26,153 bases of DNA from Pezizomycotina sp. ARF18 (taxonomy: Eukaryota > Ascomycota), in contig AZLU01000025.1 of NCBI GenBank assembly GCA_002224055.1, positions 121,600 through 147,752 of the forward strand, given 5' to 3'. The notes beneath the pieces were generated by a model, which ran no database searches, was not told where the DNA came from, and saw only the letters and a program-made list of their open reading frames with translations. Positions 21,951 through 26,153 of this stretch are shown in pieces. Each line of letters starts with the position of its first letter. Within the stretch, counting starts at the first letter, position 1. The position numbers were made by a program, and so were the translations under genes.

Positions 21951-24321
21951 CTACTTTCTTAACTTTTCCTCCTTGATGAAAAGACTGCATATGATGCATA
22001 GGATAGCGAGCGCAGCGGAGAATAGGAAGGGAAACCTTACAGATTTCTCGTAGCTGTTGACGATAACTTCTTTGATGTTGTCTGGCAAGGTTTTCAAGAA
22101 ATCCAATGACTCCGTCGCCTTTCGGACATAGCCGTCGATATCTCCTTCCTCTACTCGTCCCCTTAACTCCTTCCGTAAAGTAGATCTGAGGACAATTTGA
22201 AGTATGAAAGAGCTTATGGATACTCCCAAGACTGAGCCTAGGGACCGGAAAAGATAACTGACAGCTGTAGCAATAGCTTGATCCTCGGGACCAGCACGTG
22301 CAATCTTCTCACATTAGTCTTAGAAGCTACATATATCTTGCTAAGGAAAAAAAAACAACATACCATTGCAATCAAAGTAGAGGTAACTCCTACACCTCCA
22401 CCAAAACCCGTTCACAGCCAGACCGCATTCGATTGCTGCAAAGCTCCTATGGCCAAAACTCCCGTTCCTAGAATAATAGGAATTGTAGCTAGAAACAAGA
22501 AAACATAAGCACTGACGGTGAGCCAGTAATAACGGCCGGTATTTTGCATTATAAGTCCCCCGATACCGAGCCTGTAACACTGCCGACTATTGGCAGGGAT
22601 GAGGCGAGAACCCGAAGATTTTGCGTTCAATCCAGCTACTGCTTGGAAGTACAATGGTACATAAAACATGATACTAAATAAACTTCCGAACTGTAATAGG
22701 TTGCAGATATCTGCGAAGGAAAGAAGGATGTTAGCGCAGGTAAAAATGCATGTCGCTGTTGGAGGGGTGACAAGTAGCAACGTACAGCTTGCTAGAAGGG
22801 ACTTGTCTGCGACGATCCTCATGGGCGCAAAAGGTTCAATCGCGATTTTCGCCTCCACGAACCAAAACACTACGAAGAGCATAAGGCCAAGCGGTAGCGT
22901 AAGAAACATGACCATACGGCTAGTCACCCTGGTCAAACTGGTCCCTGCGTACTCCAACCCGACTAGGATACAGAGAACAGATGATACAAGAATTATAGCA
23001 CCTCCAAAGTCTATCTTGTGCCAGCGACGCCCGATATGGGTCTGGGAGGCAGTTGCAGGAATGCCTATCAAGTAGTTAGCGGCGTGAAGTACCCGCGTAT
23101 CTTTTTTTTTTTTTTTTTTTTTTTTTCTTGCTCTTTCTCTGTCCCCAAGTCGCAGAAGTCAAGGACCGAACTTACGAATACACACAAAGCGGCGAGCATC
23201 GTGAGGGGCACCTGGAACAGAAAAGCCCATCGCCAGCCGTCTCTTCCCAGGTCTGCTAAAATACCGCCAAGTGGCGCACCAGAGGCCGAACCCGTAGCGT
23301 ATACCAAATTTATGTACCCTTTGAACGAAACACAAGGACATCTTAGCTAAACGACTTTGTGAAAACTAAAGGGGAAATTCGATCGTATAAACGTACCTTG
23401 CCAGGCACCGCGCTTTCTCAACGGAATATATCAGACATAAGAATCGAGACAACTGCGGGTGATAAGCGTTAGCTTTCTATAACTAAACGATCAACGGAGC
23501 CTTTTTTTTTTTATCCATTTTGCTTTGTTTCAATTGCACTTACCTGTTGTCATCCCTCCGCCTCCAATTCCAGCAATTGCGCGCCAAATGATCAATTCGT
23601 TCATCGAGCGGCAAGCCCGCAACCAGCCGATCCAATGGCAAACACCGTATACGCGAATAGAAGGCAGGCTTTACGGCCATACAAATCGGAGAGTTTGCCT
23701 GCCGCGGGTTTAAAGTTAGCCTTTGATAAGCGAGACCCGACGTGGTTGAATTTGAATCGCAGCCGGAAAAGGGTTGTCTCACCATAGAGAGGTTGGAATG
23801 ATGTCGTTGTCATCAGGTACGCAGTAGCGACCATGATGTCTTTTCGAGGGATTGGAAGCTACTTCCAATTCTTCCGTAGCTTGAAACAACGATGGTACTA
23901 GATTTCCATGATTTGCATTTTAGCCCTTGTAAACAAATATTTGGAATCGGGATTTCCTTTCTCCCCATTTATGTCTTTTTTTTTCTTTTTTTTTCTCCTG
24001 CGATGTAGAATAATTATACGTACGCGTCCATTGCTGCCAAACATACACCAATCATGAGGCCAGGCAAGATCCAGGCCAATTTGACATCGGAAACGACTGG
24101 CGTATCGTCATCGGCTCCTCTACCCGCATGGCCTGAAGCGGGTTCCCTCTCAACATTAGCATCTCTTTCCGCGTCGACGGAAGCACCTGGTATCTGCTCC
24201 GGTGGTGATACAGCCGGGGTTGTGATAGCGACAGATGCCGAAACACCAGGGTGCGGGTTATCGCATCAGCGACACTCACATCTCCGTTCAGCAGAGGAGT
24301 TCTCTCGTCGGATGATATTTG
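21951..24321 (-). CDS. DHA2-type major facilitator, Vba/Fnx-like, frame broken by indels
   Basis: This is a proton-coupled antiporter of the 14-span DHA2 class. The closest-looking relatives are the fungal vacuolar basic amino acid (Vba/Fnx) group, although drug exporters share the fold. Reading leftward: SDERTPLLNGDV, then WILPGLMIGVCLAAMDA|TIVVSSYGRIGSSF, TSWVATAYLMTTTSFQPLYG and the loop motif GKLSDLYGRK. RAIAGIGGGGM (motif B), PLRKRGAWQG and GSASGAPLGGIL (motif C) follow. Introns with proper ends are 24023-23898, 23782-23699, 23543-23453, 23396-23319, 23175-about 23042, 22785-22711 and 22363-22305. Later exons have FYVPLYFQAVAGL, GSRLIPA, GGLIMQNTGRYY and DQAIATAVSYLFRSLGSVLG, with the final span before stop TAG at 21953-21951. 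Frame changes are needed near 24256, 23858, 23428 and 22560-22595, and an in-frame TGA stands at 22414-22412. The true ATG is not fixed; a candidate lies near 24412. Confidence 0.85.
23102..23126 (-). repeat. T25 run inside an intron of the transporter gene
   Basis: The run reads as poly(A) on the gene's sense strand and sits between the GTAAGT donor at 23175 and the GCTAACTAC branch site near 23080. It lies upstream of the branch site, so it does not act as a normal pyrimidine tract. Confidence 0.85.
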
Positions 24322-25139
24322 AAAAAAAAAGTAGATTCCTAAGTTCGACGGTCGAAAGGGCAGATTGTACTAAGAGGATTGATACACTGATGGGGGACGT
24401 GACAATCAACATCAGAGCCGCGAATCCGACCACGACTACGCGAAAACGTGTGATTCAGATGAGGAAATTACAAAATAATATTGCTATAGTAATCAACCGT
24501 AAGAAGACCCTTCAATAGACGAACATGCCATCAAGGAAAGGAGTAAATTATAAATTGGAAGAAACAAAAGGAGGAGAAGAAAAAAGGAAGGGATCAATGA
24601 ATATATAAGTATACAGGGCATAAGAAAAAGAGAGGCGTATTTGTGTTGGATGCAGTAATCCTTCGTGCACCCGTCTGTCTATACGGGAGCACTCGGTTGG
24701 TATTATATTGGCTGCAAAGGAATATATATCCCCCCCCCAAGTTAATGGATGATGTAGCGAAGTAAGAAGGGCAATCCTTTCAGACTGCAGCGACATTCAC
24801 CCCCACACAAGAACAAAAAGGGACGGTAAGGGGGACGTTTACTGAGTGGGGTAAAGAGCAAGCAAGGGGGGCTTGGTTTGGGTTCGGGGCTTGGGCTGAT
24901 TTTTCTGATCTCTTTTAGGGAGCAGTGGGCACCAGCGATACCGTATTTGCGCAGATCATCTGGTCGCATCAATCCTCTCTTTCATAAATAATGTGACCTC
25001 AGCCAAAATAAAAAAACACCCAACCAAACACTACTATATATATATAATATAAATTCCCCGTATATCCTCCACCCCTCTGTACTTACTAGTAGTATAATAG
25101 ATATGTATAAAGTGCTTTTTAAACCTTGACGACTATCAC
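24322..25139. promoter_or_regulatory. Region upstream of the MFS transporter
   Basis: This should contain the transporter's promoter and possibly its first codons: a minus-strand frame from an ATG near 24412 runs open to a nine-T run at 24322-24330, after which one extra base would bring it into the transporter frame. The remainder is low in coding signal, with a C run near 24731, a TA microsatellite near 25037-25050 and AT-rich DNA to 25110. No other gene is visible. Confidence 0.4.
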
Positions 25140-25420
25140 TTTATCTGTCTGTCGACGCTCCACTTATCTTACCTACGAGGCGAAGGTGCACAGACCATTT
25201 GTGACCGATATATACGAACCGCTCCGCTGCTCTGAACGTAGCAAAGTTTGCGGCGACCTTCCATCAGGATATCTCTCCCATCCAAAAGAGTGCGCTCTGC
25301 TCCGACATCCCGTTAAGGTCTCGAGCGATCTTGTTAAGATACTTGGAAGCGCCTTTTCTTTCTTGGAGATGAATCTATCGAAGATGCAAGGTGAGGAGTG
25401 TTTCACGCGAGCGGAGCTGC
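25140..25420 (-). CDS. Unrecognised coding-like segment, partial
   Basis: On the minus strand, two stop-separated halves in one frame read like conserved protein: KYLNKIARDLNGMSEQSALF plus WMGEIS, then after a TGA, WKVAANFATFRAAERFVYIG plus HKWSVHLRLVGKISGAS. A single base change would join them, in line with errors in other genes of the window. A TTCGATAG acceptor-like site stands just upstream near 25376. I do not recognise the family. The plus strand is also open across here (25126-25764), but that frame runs through a 26-base A run as a lysine string and looks less protein-like. Confidence 0.35.
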
Positions 25421-25481
25421 GACACTTTTTTTCTTTTCGGTTACCAAGGTACAGGCTAGTCTCGTCGGACGCTGCGCCGCC

Positions 25482-25507
25482 AAAAAAAAAAAAAAAAAAA
25501 AAAAAAA
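25482..25507. repeat. A26 tract
   Basis: An uninterrupted run of 26 A residues follows GCTGCGCCGCC. Long runs like this are error-prone in sequencing and may hide a frame change in any overlapping gene. Confidence 0.9.
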
Positions 25508-26153
25508 TCGGCGTGCAGATAGCAGAGACGTCCAACGAGAATAGTACAGTAAGACAGGGTCCTAGCCAACATTATCTCTTACCAGGTCACGGTTTCGATA
25601 CCTATTCGCTACCTACCCTCACTAGCGCGTTGAAGCAAGCTGCTCGGGATACGAAGCAGACTTCTCATCTCACAAGGGCCTGCGGTCTATATGCTGGAAG
25701 GTACACACCAGTGGCAAGCATGACACAAGGAGGAAGCGGTAAAATGTTTCCTTCATTGCTGTAAATGTTGTTTACCAGTATACCCATTTGCGTCAAGTTT
25801 TGTGTCAAACGCGGAAGGAAAAAAAAAAGACTGCAGTTGACTTGGATTTGCTAAACAAATTATCTCGCTTGTCGGCACCGCGAAAGTAGCTTTCCTACTG
25901 CTGCCCGAATATTTCTCCGTCCGCCTTTGTGGATTACATTTTTGAAAGAAACAAAGACAACTGTATGAAAGGACGGGACGACTATCTGCAGCAACTGGAG
26001 AACGGGCCTTCCCCGACGGCATTTGAAGATGCAGGAATTGACCCCTGGCAGAGACGACGACGAGGTGTGTTTTAAACTGATCTAAGGCGATATCTTCACG
26101 AGAGATTATATCTATATTACTTATTCTAGTCTACGGCGCCTCTCTTCACCTCA
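25508..26153. other. Unassigned right end of window
   Basis: Short frames on both strands (for example minus 26022-25753, opening MPSGKARSPVAADSRP) show no family motif. Composition is close to that of genic DNA, so a gene broken by indels or continuing beyond the window cannot be excluded. Confidence 0.3.

Noticed and set aside
22668-23350. Two overlapping plus-strand frames of 110-135 codons
   Set aside because: They are shadows of the transporter exons on the other strand; one crosses an intron T run.
25126-25764. 212-codon plus-strand frame, the longest on that strand at the right end
   Set aside because: It depends on reading a 26-base A run as lysines, shows no family motif and competes with a more protein-like minus-strand reading; not excluded, but not called.

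Overview
The window looks like nuclear DNA from a filamentous ascomycete (Pezizomycotina). Evidence: genes interrupted by short GT-AG introns (about 59-126 nt, with a longer one near 214 nt) carrying CTAAC/CTAAT branch sites, proteins typical of that group, and a very AT-rich block whose diverged repeat arms differ mostly by transitions, as expected of repeat-induced point mutation (RIP).

Layout. 1-1300: imperfect direct repeats and a 21-bp tandem repeat, with only doubtful coding potential. 1640-4430: an AT-rich, gene-free block containing a large degraded inverted repeat (about 2477-3835) with GC-richer, transposon-like islands in both arms. 4431-6657: gene-poor, low-complexity DNA with long A and T runs, probably including the promoter and leader of the next gene. 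6658-8235 (+): a CENP-B/Psq-type helix-turn-helix protein with a conserved C-terminal block. 8236-12153: low-complexity, gene-poor. 12154-about 14460 (-): a PXA-domain membrane-trafficking protein. 16038-18045 (+): an F-box/leucine-rich-repeat protein that ends, in the conserved frame, in a CaaX-like tetrapeptide. 18769-21103 (-): an LMBR1-like multi-pass membrane protein. 21951-about 24321 (-): a DHA2/Vba-type major facilitator with an N-terminal acidic dileucine. 25140-25420 (-): an unrecognised coding-like segment.

The dominant oddity is that all four long conserved genes and the HTH gene switch reading frame repeatedly through single-base indels, mostly missing bases, while splice sites, family motifs and stop-free reading persist on both sides. 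I read this as uncorrected sequence error rather than five dead genes, but the sequence alone cannot settle it. Gene models below therefore give outer limits and exons, not uninterrupted frames.

The genes do not form a cluster with an obvious common pathway. PXA, LMBR1-like and MFS proteins are all endomembrane proteins, but this could be chance. I found no tRNA, rRNA or CRISPR array and no clear novel system. The leads most worth following are the CaaX-ending F-box protein, the conserved C-terminal block of the HTH protein, the KPKW repeats of the LMBR1-like protein, and the RIP-degraded palindrome.
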